From the NCBI RefSeq assembly GCF_036010665.1, contig NZ_CP108581.1, positions 1,677,501 through 1,741,500 of the forward strand: a stretch of 64,000 nucleotides of DNA, read 5' to 3'. Under the pieces are notes generated by a model. The model searched no databases. It was not told where the DNA came from and worked only from the letters and a program-made list of their open reading frames with translations. Positions 8,734 to 18,093 of the stretch are shown piece after piece (positions within the stretch are counted from its first letter, which is position 1; every line of letters begins with the position of its first letter). This DNA comes from Microbispora sp. NBC_01189. GTDB lineage: Bacteria; Actinomycetota; Actinomycetes; Streptosporangiales; Streptosporangiaceae. The position numbers were made by a program, and so were the translations under genes.

Positions 8734-9712
8734 GGGGTGCCTCACCTCCGTCGCGGGGGACGCGCGCGGCCGGAGAGGCCGGAGAGGCCGGGGTGGTCAG
8801 CACCTCCTCCGCGCGGTGACACGCCACCTTACGTCCTGCCAGGTCACGAAGCTCCGGCGCCTCGTCCCGGCAGCGGTCCGCCGCCCAGGGGCAGCGCAGC
8901 CGGAACGGGCAGCCGGTGGGAGCCGGCGCCGCCTCCGTCCGCCCTGCCGTACGCGGCGGCTCGCCGCCGAGGCGCGGCACCGCGTCGCGCAGCGCCCGGG
9001 TGTACGGGTGGGCCGGCCGGGTGAGCAGGTCGGTGGTCGGGCCCGACTCGACCACCCGCCCGGCGAACAACACCGACGACGTGCGGCACAGCCGCCCCAC
9101 GACGCCGAGGTTGTGGGTGATGAGCAGATAACCCAGCCCGCGGTCCGCGGCGAGGCCCTCCAGCAGATCGAGGATCCGGGCCTGCACGGTGACGTCGAGC
9201 GCGCTCGTCGGCTCGTCGAGCACCAGCAGCCGGGGCTCCACGGCGAGGGCGCGGGCGATGGCCACCCGCTGCCGCTGGCCGCCGGACATCTCGTGCGGCC
9301 TGCGGCCGGCCAGCGCGGGATCGAGCCCGACGCCGGTGAGGAGCGCGGCCACCCGGTCGCGCCGCTCGTCCCTGGGCACGCGGTGATGGGTGGTCAGCGC
9401 CTCGGCGACCGACGTCCCCGCGGTCATGCGGGGGTCGAGCGCCTCGCTGCCGTCCTGGAAGACCGGCTGCACGGCCCGGCGGAACTCCGCCCGGCCCGCG
9501 CGGCCGAGCCCGGCCAGGTCGGCGGAGCCGTACCGGACCACGCCGGAGCGCGGGCGCAGGAGGCCGAGCAGGGCGCGGGCGAGCGTGGTCTTGCCCGAGC
9601 CGCTCTCCCCGATCAGGCCCACCCCGCCCTCGTCCACGGCGAGGCTCACGTCGTGGACCACCGCCGTCGTGCCGTACGCGAGGGTGACCCCCTCGGCGGC
9701 GAGCAATGTCAT
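8717..9712 (-). CDS. Dipeptide/oligopeptide ABC transporter ATP-binding protein (DppF/OppF-like)
   Basis: This is one of two ATPases of the peptide-type importer, 331 residues. Walker A is GESGSGKTT, the signature is [15 protein letters not shown], and Walker B is [12 protein letters not shown]. The C-terminal extension [17 protein letters not shown] with a later ACH is the cysteine-containing oligopeptide/dipeptide-transporter tail found in DppD/DppF proteins. The ATG at 9712 overlaps the upstream ATPase stop by four bases, which sets the start. It acts at the cytoplasmic face, powering uptake by the two permeases encoded upstream. Substrate specificity should come from the binding protein at 12370-14001. 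Confidence 0.93.
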   Translation of the reverse strand: MTLLAAEGVTLAYGTTAVVHDVSLAVDEGGVGLIGESGSGKTTLARALLGLLRPRSGVVRYGSADLAGLGRAGRAEFRRAVQPVFQDGSEALDPRMTAGTSVAEALTTHHRVPRDERRDRVAALLTGVGLDPALAGRRPHEMSGGQRQRVAIARALAVEPRLLVLDEPTSALDVTVQARILDLLEGLAADRGLGYLLITHNLGVVGRLCRTSSVLFAGRVVESGPTTDLLTRPAHPYTRALRDAVPRLGGEPPRTAGRTEAAPAPTGCPFRLRCPWAADRCRDEAPELRDLAGRKVACHRAEEVLTTPASPASPAARVPRDGGEAPHAPRQ

Positions 9713-10500
9713 CGCTCCTCCTCCCCGTCGAGATCAGCAGGCTCGGGCAGCCGGGGGACGGCGGCGATCAGCTCGCGGGTGTAGGGGTCGCGCGGCCGGG
9801 CGAACACCTCGGCGGCGGGCCCGCTCTCGACCACCGCGCCGTCGCGCATCACCACGACCCGGTCGGCGATCGTGGAGACCAGCGCGAGGTCGTGGGAGAC
9901 CAGCAGCACGGCGAGGCCGCGCTCGTCGCGCAGCCGCCGCAGCACCGCGACCACCTCCGCCTGCACGGTGACGTCCAGCGCGCTGGTCGGCTCGTCGGCC
10001 AGCAGGACCTGCGCGCCGAGCGCGAGGGCCAGCGCGATGACGAACCGCTGCGCCTGGCCGCCGGACACCTGGTGGGGATGGCGGCGCAGGATCTCCGGGT
10101 CGAGCAGCACCGCGCGGACGGCCTCCTCGGCCCGTTCCCGCGCCCGCGCGCCCTTGATCCCGTGCCGGGCGAGCGCGCGGCGCATCAGCGTGCCGAGGCG
10201 CATGGTGGGGTTGAGCGCGGCCTGCGGGCTCTGCACGACCAGGGCGGCACGCGACCCGCGGATCTCCCGCAGCCGCGCCGGGCTCGCCGTGAGCACGTCG
10301 GTCTCCCCGACGCGGATGCTCCCGGCCACGTCGGCGCCGTGGACGAGGCCGAGCGTGCTGAGCAGGGTCGTCGTCTTGCCCGACCCGCTCTCGCCGACGA
10401 TCGCCACGCACTCCCCGGCGGCGACGTCGAGCTCGGGGACCGACGCGATGACCCGGTCGCCGATCCGGACGACGAGATCCCTGACGCTGATCAACGTCAT
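9709..10500 (-). CDS. Dipeptide/oligopeptide ABC transporter ATP-binding protein (DppD-like)
   Basis: This is the second ATPase of the importer, 263 residues. It has Walker [10 protein letters not shown], signature QVSGGQAQRFVIALALAL and Walker [18 protein letters not shown]. It lacks the long cysteine-containing C-terminal tail of its partner and ends shortly after RPRDPYTRELIAAVPRLPE. The start is the ATG at 10500 (MTLISVRDLVVRIGD), which overlaps the upstream permease stop by four bases; an open frame continues upstream but is permease DNA in another frame. The ABC-signature arginine usual at LSGGQ(R/Q)QR is changed to A in GGQAQR, a tolerated variation. Confidence 0.92.
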   Translation of the reverse strand: MTLISVRDLVVRIGDRVIASVPELDVAAGECVAIVGESGSGKTTTLLSTLGLVHGADVAGSIRVGETDVLTASPARLREIRGSRAALVVQSPQAALNPTMRLGTLMRRALARHGIKGARARERAEEAVRAVLLDPEILRRHPHQVSGGQAQRFVIALALALGAQVLLADEPTSALDVTVQAEVVAVLRRLRDERGLAVLLVSHDLALVSTIADRVVVMRDGAVVESGPAAEVFARPRDPYTRELIAAVPRLPEPADLDGEEER

Positions 10501-11354
10501 CGGGCCAGCCTCGCCCTCAGCCCCTCGCCGAGCACGTTGAAGGCGAACGCGGTGACCAGGATGGCGAGGCCGGGGAAGGTCACCACCCACCAGTCGGTGG
10601 TGAAGAGCGACTGGCCCTGCTGGACCATCAGGCCCCACTCGGGGGTCGGTTCGTGGGCGCCGAGGCCGAGGTACGACAGCGCGGCGGCGGTGAGGATGAC
10701 CCCGCCGCCGTCCAGCGACAGCTGCACCAGCACCGGCGTGAGCGAGTTGGGCAGCACGTGCCGCAGCACGATGAGCGGCGCGGGCACGCCGAGGCAGCGC
10801 GCGGAGTCGACGAACCCCCGGGTGGACACCGACGCGGCGACCGACGCGGTGAGCCGGGCGTACCAGGGCCACCAGGTGATCGCGATCGCCACGATCACGG
10901 TGGTCACGCTCGGCTGGAGCACCACGGCGAGCGCCAGCGACAGCAGCAGCGCGGGGAAGGCGAGGAAGACGTCGGTCACCCGCATGATCACGTCGCGGGC
11001 CCAGCCGCCGGCGTACCCCGCGACCACCCCGAGCGCGACTCCGGCCACGCCGCTGACGGCGAGCACCGCGACGGCGATGAACAGCGAGGTGCGCGCGCCG
11101 AACAGGACCCGGCTGAACACGTCGCGGCCGACCTGGTCGGTGCCGAACCAGTGGGCGCCGCCCGGCGGCAGCAGCGCCTCCAGGGGATGCGTGGCCGAGC
11201 CGCCGTCCTCCGGGTAGGGGGCGATCCACGGCGCGAGCAGCGCCGCGAGCACGACGGTCCCGAGCAGCACGCCGCCCGCCACCGCGAGCCGGTCCACCCC
11301 GGCCAGGCGCCGCAGCGGCGTGCGCCGGTAGAGGGGCAGGGCGGGGGTGGTCAT
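10497..11354 (-). CDS. Dipeptide-type ABC transporter permease (DppC-like)
   Basis: This is an integral-membrane subunit of 285 residues. The OppC-like N-terminal helix (VAGGVLLGTVVLAALLAPWIAPYP) is followed by HWFGTDQVGRDVFSRVLFGARTSLF, the hallmark OppC motif. The BPD_transp_1 core contains the coupling-loop sequence DSARCLGVPAPLIVLRHVLPN. It ends with FPGLAILVTAFAFNVLGEGLRARL, the conserved OppC tail. It starts at the ATG at 11354, overlapping the DppB stop by four bases. It pairs with the DppB-like protein to form the translocation channel. Confidence 0.94.
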   Translation of the reverse strand: MTTPALPLYRRTPLRRLAGVDRLAVAGGVLLGTVVLAALLAPWIAPYPEDGGSATHPLEALLPPGGAHWFGTDQVGRDVFSRVLFGARTSLFIAVAVLAVSGVAGVALGVVAGYAGGWARDVIMRVTDVFLAFPALLLSLALAVVLQPSVTTVIVAIAITWWPWYARLTASVAASVSTRGFVDSARCLGVPAPLIVLRHVLPNSLTPVLVQLSLDGGGVILTAAALSYLGLGAHEPTPEWGLMVQQGQSLFTTDWWVVTFPGLAILVTAFAFNVLGEGLRARLAR

Positions 11355-12367
11355 CGCGCCCTCACCCTCGGGTCCACCACGCCCTGGAGGAGGTCCACGA
11401 CGAGGTTGGCGACGACGTACAGCACGGCGACCAGCAGCGTCACCCCGGCGATGGCGGGCGTGTCGAGCGAGCGGATCGAGTCGGCGGCGTACCGCCCGAG
11501 GCCCGGCCAGTTGAAGACGGCCTCCACGAGGAAGCCGTTCACGATCGAGTACGCGAAGACGAGCGCGATCAGCGCCAGCACCGGGTTCAGCGCCGGGCGC
11601 AGGGAGAAGCGGGTGAGCACGGCGGTCTCCCCGAAGCCGAGCGCGCGCTCCAGCCGGGCGTGCTCGCGCGACGACTCCTCGATGAGCGCGGCCCTGGTCA
11701 TCTGGGCGACCACCCCCGCCGGGTACGCCGCGATCACCAGGGCGGGCAGCACCAGGTGCGACAGCGTGCTCGCCAGGATCGGCCAGTTGCCGGTGACCAG
11801 CGCGTCCACGGCGGTGATGTTCGTGTAGAGGTGCAGCGGGCTGGTCCGGTCGAGCGACGCGTCGTACTCCCCCGCGACCGGAAACCAGCCGAGGCCGCTC
11901 GCGAAGAGCGTCTGCAGGGCGAGGGCCAGCCAGAACACCGGCACCGAGACGGCCAGCATCGACGACAGCCGTACGGACAGGTCGGGCAGGCGGCCCTTGT
12001 AGCGGGCGGCGGCGATCCCGAGCGGGATGCCCACGGCCAGCGCGACGAGCAGCGCGGCGCCGACGAGTTCCAGTGAGGCGGGGAACGCCTGGAAGAGGTC
12101 GTCGCGCACGGGCCGCCGCGTGTGCAGGCTGGTCCCCCAGTCGCCGCCCAGCAGGTCGCGCACGTAGTTCCACAGCTGCACCGGCAGCGGGTCGTCCAGC
12201 CCGAACCGCCGCCGGGCGCCGGCGAGCTCGGCCGCCGTCGCCTTGGGCCCCGCGTACGCCACGGCCGGGTCGCCCGGGACCAGGCGCATGACGGCGAACG
12301 TGAGGACGATCACGCCGGCCACGACCAGGAGGGCCTGGCCGAGCCGGCGGATCAGGTACCCCGGCAT
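11351..12367 (-). CDS. Dipeptide-type ABC transporter permease (DppB-like)
   Basis: This is the other permease, 338 residues. It opens MPGYLIRRLGQALLVVAGVIVLTFAVMRLVPGDPA, the canonical DppB/OppB start with PGDPA. Later motifs are LSSMLAVSVPVFWLALALQTLF, the coupling loop EHARLERALGFGETAVLTR and the terminal VDLLQGVVDPRVR. It starts two bases after the binding-protein stop, so translation is probably coupled. The order, binding protein then DppB, DppC, DppD and DppF, is the standard dpp/opp layout. Confidence 0.94.
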   Translation of the reverse strand: MPGYLIRRLGQALLVVAGVIVLTFAVMRLVPGDPAVAYAGPKATAAELAGARRRFGLDDPLPVQLWNYVRDLLGGDWGTSLHTRRPVRDDLFQAFPASLELVGAALLVALAVGIPLGIAAARYKGRLPDLSVRLSSMLAVSVPVFWLALALQTLFASGLGWFPVAGEYDASLDRTSPLHLYTNITAVDALVTGNWPILASTLSHLVLPALVIAAYPAGVVAQMTRAALIEESSREHARLERALGFGETAVLTRFSLRPALNPVLALIALVFAYSIVNGFLVEAVFNWPGLGRYAADSIRSLDTPAIAGVTLLVAVLYVVANLVVDLLQGVVDPRVRAR

Positions 12368-12369
12368 GG

Positions 12370-14001
12370 TCAGGCGCCGGGCTTCAGGTCGTAGGCGAAC
12401 ACCACGTTCGGATAGGCGGGGTTGTCCGTGTAGCCCTGGACCGACTTGGCGAACGCCCGCTGGTAGGTCTGCACGTACGGCACGGCCACCGCGGCCTTCT
12501 CGTTGATGATCTTTTCCTGGAGATCGGAGTACGCCTTCTCCGCGGCGGGCTGGTCGGTCGCGGTGAGCGCGGGCAGCCCGTCGATCTCCTTGTCGACCGC
12601 CGCGTCCTTCAGGTAGGAGAGGTTGAACTGCACCGCGTCCTCACCGTGGAAGACGTTGACGAACCACGAGTAGGCGTCGGCATAGTCGGGGAACCAGTAC
12701 ATGACGAAGACGTCCTGCCGCTTGGCGGGGTCCTTCGCCTTGCCCTGGTCCCACTGGGTGGTCCACTGCAGCGGCTTGGCCGACAGCTTGACGTTCAGCT
12801 TGTCGAGCGCCGAGCTGAGCAGCGTGACCAGCAGCTCCTGGTCGCTGTCGCCCTGGGCGTAGGTCAGCGACAGCTCCAGCCGCTTGCCGCCGGGGCCGTA
12901 GCCGGCCTCCTTGAGCAGCGCCTCGGCGCCCGCGAGGTCCTGCGTGGGGGTCAGGCCCTGGGTGTGGCCGAGCAGGCCCTCGGGCACCAGGCCGCCGCCG
13001 GCCACGCCCGCGCCCTTCAGCGCCGCCACGAGGCCGTCGTAGTCGATCGCCTTCTGCAGGGCCTGGCGCAGCTTCACGTCCTTGAGCGGGCCGTCGGCCG
13101 TGTTGAACAGCACGAGCAGGTTCTGGAACGACGGCGTCTGCGCGGTCTGCACCGTGTCCGTGCTTCCCGCCTGGGCGAACAGCTGCGCGTTGAGCCGCTG
13201 CACGAACGTCACCTCGCCGCGCTGCAGCAACTGCCAGGCGGTGGTCAGCTCGGGCGTGACCCGGAAGGCGAGCTTCTTGTAGTGGGAGCCGTCCCAGCCG
13301 CCCCAGTAGCCGTCGTACGCCTTGAGCGTGAGCTCGGTCTCCTTGCCCTTCTGCCAGCTCTCGACCGTGTACGGCCCGGAGCCCGCGTCGTGGCCCTCGC
13401 CGAACCACTTCTTGAGGTCGCCGGAGGCGGCCGTGGTGTCGTAGACGTACGCCGCGTAGCCGGCCGAGGCGACCAGGTCGAGCGGAGTGGGGTACTTGAG
13501 CGTGAACTCCAGCGTCGTGGCGTCCTTGGCCTCGATCTTCTTGACCGCGCTCCAGATGTAGGCCGCGCCCTGGCCCTCCTTGATGGTGCGCTCGATCGAC
13601 GCCTTCGCCGCGGCGGCGTCCACCGGCTTGCCGGTGTGGAACGTCGCGCCCTGCCGGAGCGTGAAGGTCCACTTTTTGCCGTCGGGCGAGGAGGTCCACG
13701 ACGAGGCCAGCCGCGGCTCGGCCTTCTTCGTCTGCGGGTTGTAGCGGGTCAGCGACTCGTAGATGTTCTGCATCGCGATGATCTCGTTGGAATACGAGCT
13801 CGCCGGGTCCCAGTCGGTGACGACGTCGAGGTTCGGGACGTACGTGAACGTGCTGTCGGCCGTGCTCCCGGCCCCGCCCGCCGACGGGGCGGGCTCGGTG
13901 GAGTCGGCGGCGCCGCGGACCTGCCCACCCGCGCAGGCGGCGGCGGAGAGGGTCACTGCGGCCACGGCTCCCGCCGCGAGAAGACGCTTGTGCCAGCGCA
14001 T
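12370..14001 (-). CDS. ABC transporter substrate-binding lipoprotein, family 5
   Basis: This is the solute receptor of the importer, 543 residues. The signal MRWHKRLLAAGAVAAVTLSAAACAGG has lipobox SAAAC, so a lipoprotein is expected. The mature part has the SBP_bac_5 features FTYVPNLDVVTDWDPASSYS, ATFHTGKPVDAAAAKASIER and NLLVLFNTADGPLKDVKLRQAL. Its strong resemblance to the partial receptor at 1-888 suggests duplication with related ligands. It lies between the short hydantoinase gene, 17 bases upstream, and dppB, two bases downstream. The context suggests a cyclic amide, modified amino acid or peptide ligand, but this is an inference. Confidence 0.93.
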   Translation of the reverse strand: MRWHKRLLAAGAVAAVTLSAAACAGGQVRGAADSTEPAPSAGGAGSTADSTFTYVPNLDVVTDWDPASSYSNEIIAMQNIYESLTRYNPQTKKAEPRLASSWTSSPDGKKWTFTLRQGATFHTGKPVDAAAAKASIERTIKEGQGAAYIWSAVKKIEAKDATTLEFTLKYPTPLDLVASAGYAAYVYDTTAASGDLKKWFGEGHDAGSGPYTVESWQKGKETELTLKAYDGYWGGWDGSHYKKLAFRVTPELTTAWQLLQRGEVTFVQRLNAQLFAQAGSTDTVQTAQTPSFQNLLVLFNTADGPLKDVKLRQALQKAIDYDGLVAALKGAGVAGGGLVPEGLLGHTQGLTPTQDLAGAEALLKEAGYGPGGKRLELSLTYAQGDSDQELLVTLLSSALDKLNVKLSAKPLQWTTQWDQGKAKDPAKRQDVFVMYWFPDYADAYSWFVNVFHGEDAVQFNLSYLKDAAVDKEIDGLPALTATDQPAAEKAYSDLQEKIINEKAAVAVPYVQTYQRAFAKSVQGYTDNPAYPNVVFAYDLKPGA

Positions 14002-14018
14002 GAGGAGGGGTTCCTTTC

Positions 14019-15557
14019 CTATCCGGCCGGCCGGGCGAGAGGACCGGCGGCCTTGACGTGCAGGCGCACCGCGGGCTCAGGCAGGTAGCTGAGGGGGATC
14101 TCGCTGAGCTCGACGATCTGGACCGATTCGGGGTCCGCCCCGGCGGCGACGGCCCTCGCGGCCGCCTCCTCCTTGGCGTTGTCGATCAATCTAGCCCTGG
14201 TGCTCCCGCCTCCCGCGGCGGGGACGATCGTCTCGATCCGCCCGCTGGCGAGCGCGATGGCCGCGCCCACGGCGTTGGCGACCTCCGCGTGCTCCGGCCG
14301 GATCACCTCGCGCGCCCCCGGCACCCGTTCGGCCAGCAGGAACGCGCCGCCGCCGACCGCCACGAGCGGCCGGTCGGCCTTCCCGAGCGCCACCCGGTCC
14401 ACCGCGTCCGCGACGGCCTCGTCGGCGGCCCGTACGGCCCGGGCCAGCCGCTCGCGCCACTCCCCGGGGGCGGGGTGGGTGCCGACCACTCCCCGCCCGG
14501 CCGCCACGGCCGCGTCGGTCATGGTGGGCGTGGAGCCGCCGAAGACGAGGGCCTCGGCGCCGATGCGGTAGCCGACCGAGCGCGGCTCCGCCCCGACGAT
14601 CGTGCCGCCGCCGAGCGCGATCGACAGGATGTCGGGCATCCGGAAGTTCGTCGCGACGCCGCCGATCTCGACCGCCGCGGCCGACTCCCGGGGAAAGCCG
14701 CCCACGAGCACGCCGAGGTCGGTCGAGGTGCCGCCGACGTCGGCGACGATCGCGTCGGCGACGCCCGACAGGTACGCCGCGCCGCGCAGCGAGTTGGCCG
14801 GGCCCGAGCCGATGGTGAGCACCGGGTAGCGGGCCGCGTAGCCGACCCCCATCAGCGTGCCGTCGTTCTGCGCGAAGTACGTCTCGACCTCCAGGCCCCG
14901 CGCCTCCAGGGCCTCGCGCAACGCGGCGGTGACGTCGCGCGCCACGCCGTACAACGCGGCGTTGAGCACGGCGGCGTTCTCGCGCTCCAGCAGGCCGAGC
15001 GAGCCGATCTCGTGGCTGAGGCTCACCGGCACGTCGCCGATCTCGGCCCGGATGATCTCGGCGACCCGGTTCTCCTGGTCGGCGCTCGCCGGGCTGAACA
15101 CGCCGGTGACGGCGACCGCGTCGGCGGGCGTGCCGGCCACGAACTTCCGCACCGCGTCCTCGTCCAGGGGCGCGATCTCGCTCCCGTCGACGAAGTAGCC
15201 GCCCCGGACGATCGCCGTCCCGGCGGCCACGGTGTCGCGCAGGTCGTCGGGCCACTCGCTGAGCGGCGGCACGGACGTGGTCGCGGGGGCGCCGAGTCGC
15301 AGCACGGCGACCCGGCCGAGCGCCCGCCGCTCCAGGATCGCGTTGGTCGCGTGGGTGGTGCCGAGCATCACCCTGGTGACCAGGCGCGGGTCGGGCAGCC
15401 CGGCGAGGACCGCGTCGAGCGCCGCGCGCAGGCCCTCGGTGACGTCGGGGCTGGTGGGACGCTTGGCCGTGGCCAGCACCCGGTCGTCGTCGTCCAGCAC
15501 CACCGCGTCGGTGTTGGTGCCGCCCACGTCGATCCCGACCCGCAGGCTCCTACTCAT
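14019..15557 (-). CDS. Hydantoinase/oxoprolinase family protein, short form
   Basis: This 512-residue HyuA-like protein is distinct from the 672-residue HyuA at 5160. It begins MSRSLRVGIDVGGTNTDAVVLDDDD, then VMLGTTHATNAILERRALGRVAVLRLG, LTIGSGPANSLRGAAYLSGV and DAIVADVGGTSTDLGVLVGG. It lacks the large C-terminal domain and has no HyuB partner; its partner is instead the DUF917 protein immediately upstream. Its ATG at 15557 overlaps that gene's stop by four bases. The HyuA-short plus DUF917 pair occurs widely in bacteria, and DUF917 now bears the Pfam name S-methyl thiohydantoin desulfurase. An ATP-dependent step on a hydantoin-like ring is plausible; the exact substrate is unknown. Confidence 0.9.
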   Translation of the reverse strand: MSRSLRVGIDVGGTNTDAVVLDDDDRVLATAKRPTSPDVTEGLRAALDAVLAGLPDPRLVTRVMLGTTHATNAILERRALGRVAVLRLGAPATTSVPPLSEWPDDLRDTVAAGTAIVRGGYFVDGSEIAPLDEDAVRKFVAGTPADAVAVTGVFSPASADQENRVAEIIRAEIGDVPVSLSHEIGSLGLLERENAAVLNAALYGVARDVTAALREALEARGLEVETYFAQNDGTLMGVGYAARYPVLTIGSGPANSLRGAAYLSGVADAIVADVGGTSTDLGVLVGGFPRESAAAVEIGGVATNFRMPDILSIALGGGTIVGAEPRSVGYRIGAEALVFGGSTPTMTDAAVAAGRGVVGTHPAPGEWRERLARAVRAADEAVADAVDRVALGKADRPLVAVGGGAFLLAERVPGAREVIRPEHAEVANAVGAAIALASGRIETIVPAAGGGSTRARLIDNAKEEAAARAVAAGADPESVQIVELSEIPLSYLPEPAVRLHVKAAGPLARPAG

Positions 15558-16621
15558 GCGATCTTCTCCACCGGCAGGTAGTCGAGGTCGTAGCCGAAGG
15601 CGCGCGGGCCCGCCGTCTCCAGGCCCTTCGGCGTACGCCACAGGGGATCGCAGGGCCAGGCGAGCACGGTGACCCGCTGGCCGTACCGCAGCGCCTCGGT
15701 CTGGACCGCCGTCGCCGTCTGGGTGTCGACCACGGTGATCAGGTCGGGCACCATGGCCCGGACCCGGCCGTCCTCCAGGGCGACGAGGTTCTCGTTCTGG
15801 ATCTCCAGGGTCAGCGTCCTGCCCCGGTCGTCGCCGGTGCCCTCGACCGTCGCCGTACCCCGGACGAAGCCGCCGGTGGTCCGGCGGTCGAGATCGGCCA
15901 GCTTGCCGGTGAGCAGCCGTACGGCGCCCAGCTCGGCGGTGAGGGCGGCGAGCGGATCGGCGGCGCCCTCGGTCGCCCGGCCGACCGCGATCGCCCGGCT
16001 CACCGTCCCCTCGATCACCGCTCCCGCGCACTCGCGGGCGGTCAGCACGTAGTCGGCCATGAGCGCGCTCGACCCCGCCGCCACGCAGACGGCCCGCGCG
16101 ATCCGCTCCGACCACAGTCCGTCGATCGGCCGGATCGTCACGACGTTGCCGGCGACGTCGGCCATGACCACGAGGTTGGCCGGGATGCCCGCCACATACA
16201 TCGAGACCATCTGGACCTCGGGGAAGGCCCGGCCCATGGCGTCGGCGTCGAGCAACGGCAGGCCGAGCCTCGCCGCCCAGGCGACCGGCGCGACCCCGTT
16301 GCCGCCGCCGATCTCCGACGACATCACGGCGGCCGGCGGGCGGCCGAAGATCCGCTCGATCTCCTCGGCGATCCGTACGGGTTCGTCCTCGCCGTGGATC
16401 ATCTCGTGGCTGACGGTCGGCGCGCCGATGCCCGACAGCGGCAGCACGAGTGCGTCGGCGGGCAGATCGTCGAGGGACACGAGCGGCACCTCGCCGTGCT
16501 CGCGGATCGCGCGCCGGGCGGCGATGGCGCCGGGGCGCACGTCGCCGCCGCCGCCGGTGCCGAGCACGGCGCAGCCACGGGCCAGCGCGGCGACTTCCTC
16601 CATAGTGATGCGGGCCTGCAT
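15554..16621 (-). CDS. DUF917 / S-methyl-thiohydantoin-desulfurase-like protein
   Basis: This 355-residue protein starts MQARITMEEVAALARGCAVLGTGGGGDV, the typical DUF917 N-terminus with its GTGGGG loop. Other family landmarks are VPLVSLDDLPADALVLPLSGIGAP, AVMSSEIGGGNGVAPVAWAARLGLPLLDADAMGRAFPEVQ and the C-terminal PCDPLWRTPKGLETAGPRAFGYDLDYLP. It is the first gene of the tightly packed minus-strand operon. The start at 16621 fits family alignments; a second ATG six codons in (MEEVAAL) is possible. The protein probably acts with the short hydantoinase on a shared substrate. The enzymatic role is taken from the family name and is not proven for this protein. Confidence 0.88.
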   Translation of the reverse strand: MQARITMEEVAALARGCAVLGTGGGGDVRPGAIAARRAIREHGEVPLVSLDDLPADALVLPLSGIGAPTVSHEMIHGEDEPVRIAEEIERIFGRPPAAVMSSEIGGGNGVAPVAWAARLGLPLLDADAMGRAFPEVQMVSMYVAGIPANLVVMADVAGNVVTIRPIDGLWSERIARAVCVAAGSSALMADYVLTARECAGAVIEGTVSRAIAVGRATEGAADPLAALTAELGAVRLLTGKLADLDRRTTGGFVRGTATVEGTGDDRGRTLTLEIQNENLVALEDGRVRAMVPDLITVVDTQTATAVQTEALRYGQRVTVLAWPCDPLWRTPKGLETAGPRAFGYDLDYLPVEKIA

Positions 16622-16687
16622 GCGGGGAGCCTTCACCACCGGAGGGTGCCGCCTCAATGTCACACTGCGACATCTATCACCAGATTG

Positions 16688-16704
16688 TTGTCGCCCCACG
16701 ACAA
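16688..16704. promoter_or_regulatory. Inverted repeat upstream of the DUF917-hydantoinase-transporter operon
   Basis: TTGTCG and CGACAA form perfect 6-base arms around a 5-base spacer, in the 97-base gap between the FAD oxidase stop (16719) and the DUF917 start (16621). It could be an operator for one of the PucR proteins or a weak hairpin at the end of the oxidase transcript. No U-tract follows, which favours the operator. Confidence 0.45.
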
Positions 16705-16718
16705 ATCCGGAAAAACGA

Positions 16719-17981
16719 CTATCGGCGCAGCGGGTCGAACTCCCGCAGAGCGGCCGGCTGCTTGCCCGTGGTGATCTGCTCGGCGAGGAGCCGTCCGGTG
16801 GCCGGGCCCTGGGCCAGGCCCCACATGCCGTGCCCGCCGGCCACGTAGATCCCCGGGGTGTCCGTCGCGCCGACCAGCGGGCGCCCGTCGGGCGTGACCG
16901 GCCGGGGACCGACCCAGACGTCCGTGTGCTCCTCCCAGCGCACTCCCCGCAGCAGCGGGCGGGCGGAGGCGATGATCGCCCGCAACCGGGCCTCGACGGC
17001 CGGGGCGTCGGGGTCGCGGAACTCCATGGTCCCCGCCACCCGCAGGCCGCCCTGGTAGGGCGTGCACGCCACCCGTACGTCCGGCAGGTAGATCGGGCCG
17101 GGGACGGGGTGGTCCACGGGGACGGTGAAGGAGTAGCCGCGGCCGGCCCGCACGGGGACGCGTACGCCCCAGCGGCCCGCCAGCCTGGACAGCCAGGCGC
17201 CGGTGGCCAGCACCACCGCGTCGGCGGACAGAACGGCGCCGTCACGGGCCACCACGACGACCTTCCTGCCGTCGCTGCGCACGTCGGCGACCTCGTGCTT
17301 CTCGACCGTGGCGCCCCGGGCCGTGACGGCCTCGCCCAGCGCGTGGACGAAGCGGCCGGGGTCGATGTAGCGCTGCCCGTCGATCCGCACGCCCGCGGTC
17401 AGGGCCTCCGAGGCGAGCGGCACGGTCTCGACCAGCTGCCGGGCGTCCAGCGGCGTGTGGTCGACCGGCTGCCCGGCCTCGGCCATCCTGCGCAGCTCAT
17501 GGAGCAGGCCCTCGGCCTGGCGCGGCGTGCGGAACCCGGCGGTGAACGGCGCGTCCTCGACGGGGGCGGCCACGCCGTTGGCCGCGAGCACGCCGTACGC
17601 CTCGATGCACTCGTCGTTGAGCGGCAGGTTGGCGCGCACCGCCCGGGTCCAGGACGACCACCGGCAGTTGGCGGCGAAGCGGGTCAGGAACGCCCACAGT
17701 CCCGGATCGATGGTCGCCGGGATGCGCAGCGGCGCGGCCGGATTCAGCAGCGAACGCAGACCGTAGCGCAGGACCGAGGGCTCGTTCAGGGGAATGGCCA
17801 GGCCCGGCGCGATCCATCCCGCGTTGCCCCAGGACGCGCCGGCCGCGACGCCCCGGCGGTCGACCACGGTCACCTCCACACCGCGTTCCTGCAGGAACCA
17901 CGCGGTCGACAGACCCACGATCCCCGCGCCGACCACGATCACCGACCCCGGCCACTCGTTGACGCGCTCGGCCCCGGACAT
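16719..17981 (-). CDS. FAD-dependent D-amino-acid dehydrogenase / glycine oxidase-like protein
   Basis: This 420-residue DAO-fold oxidoreductase has the dinucleotide-binding motif VIVVGAGIVGLSTAWFLQERG near residue 14, followed by VTVVDRRGVAAGASWGNAGWI, close to the DadA signature. The C-terminal FAD motif reads GIYVAGGHGMWGLAQGPATGRLLAEQI. It probably oxidises a D-amino acid, N-substituted glycine or similar amine, which fits as the last step of hydantoin-derived amino-acid breakdown. I chose the ATG at 17981 because GGAGGTGG lies six bases upstream. It precedes the DUF917 operon by 97 bases on the same strand and follows a PucR regulator by 112 bases. The substrate is undetermined. Confidence 0.88.
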   Translation of the reverse strand: MSGAERVNEWPGSVIVVGAGIVGLSTAWFLQERGVEVTVVDRRGVAAGASWGNAGWIAPGLAIPLNEPSVLRYGLRSLLNPAAPLRIPATIDPGLWAFLTRFAANCRWSSWTRAVRANLPLNDECIEAYGVLAANGVAAPVEDAPFTAGFRTPRQAEGLLHELRRMAEAGQPVDHTPLDARQLVETVPLASEALTAGVRIDGQRYIDPGRFVHALGEAVTARGATVEKHEVADVRSDGRKVVVVARDGAVLSADAVVLATGAWLSRLAGRWGVRVPVRAGRGYSFTVPVDHPVPGPIYLPDVRVACTPYQGGLRVAGTMEFRDPDAPAVEARLRAIIASARPLLRGVRWEEHTDVWVGPRPVTPDGRPLVGATDTPGIYVAGGHGMWGLAQGPATGRLLAEQITTGKQPAALREFDPLRR

Positions 17982-18093
17982 ACCCCACCTCCACACCAGG
18001 CGATTACTTCCCCCAGAGTGGCCCGTACGGCGCCGCGAACCGTTGTAGCAGCCGCACAATCGCAACGTCCGTCTTGTGGGTTCCAGACAACCC

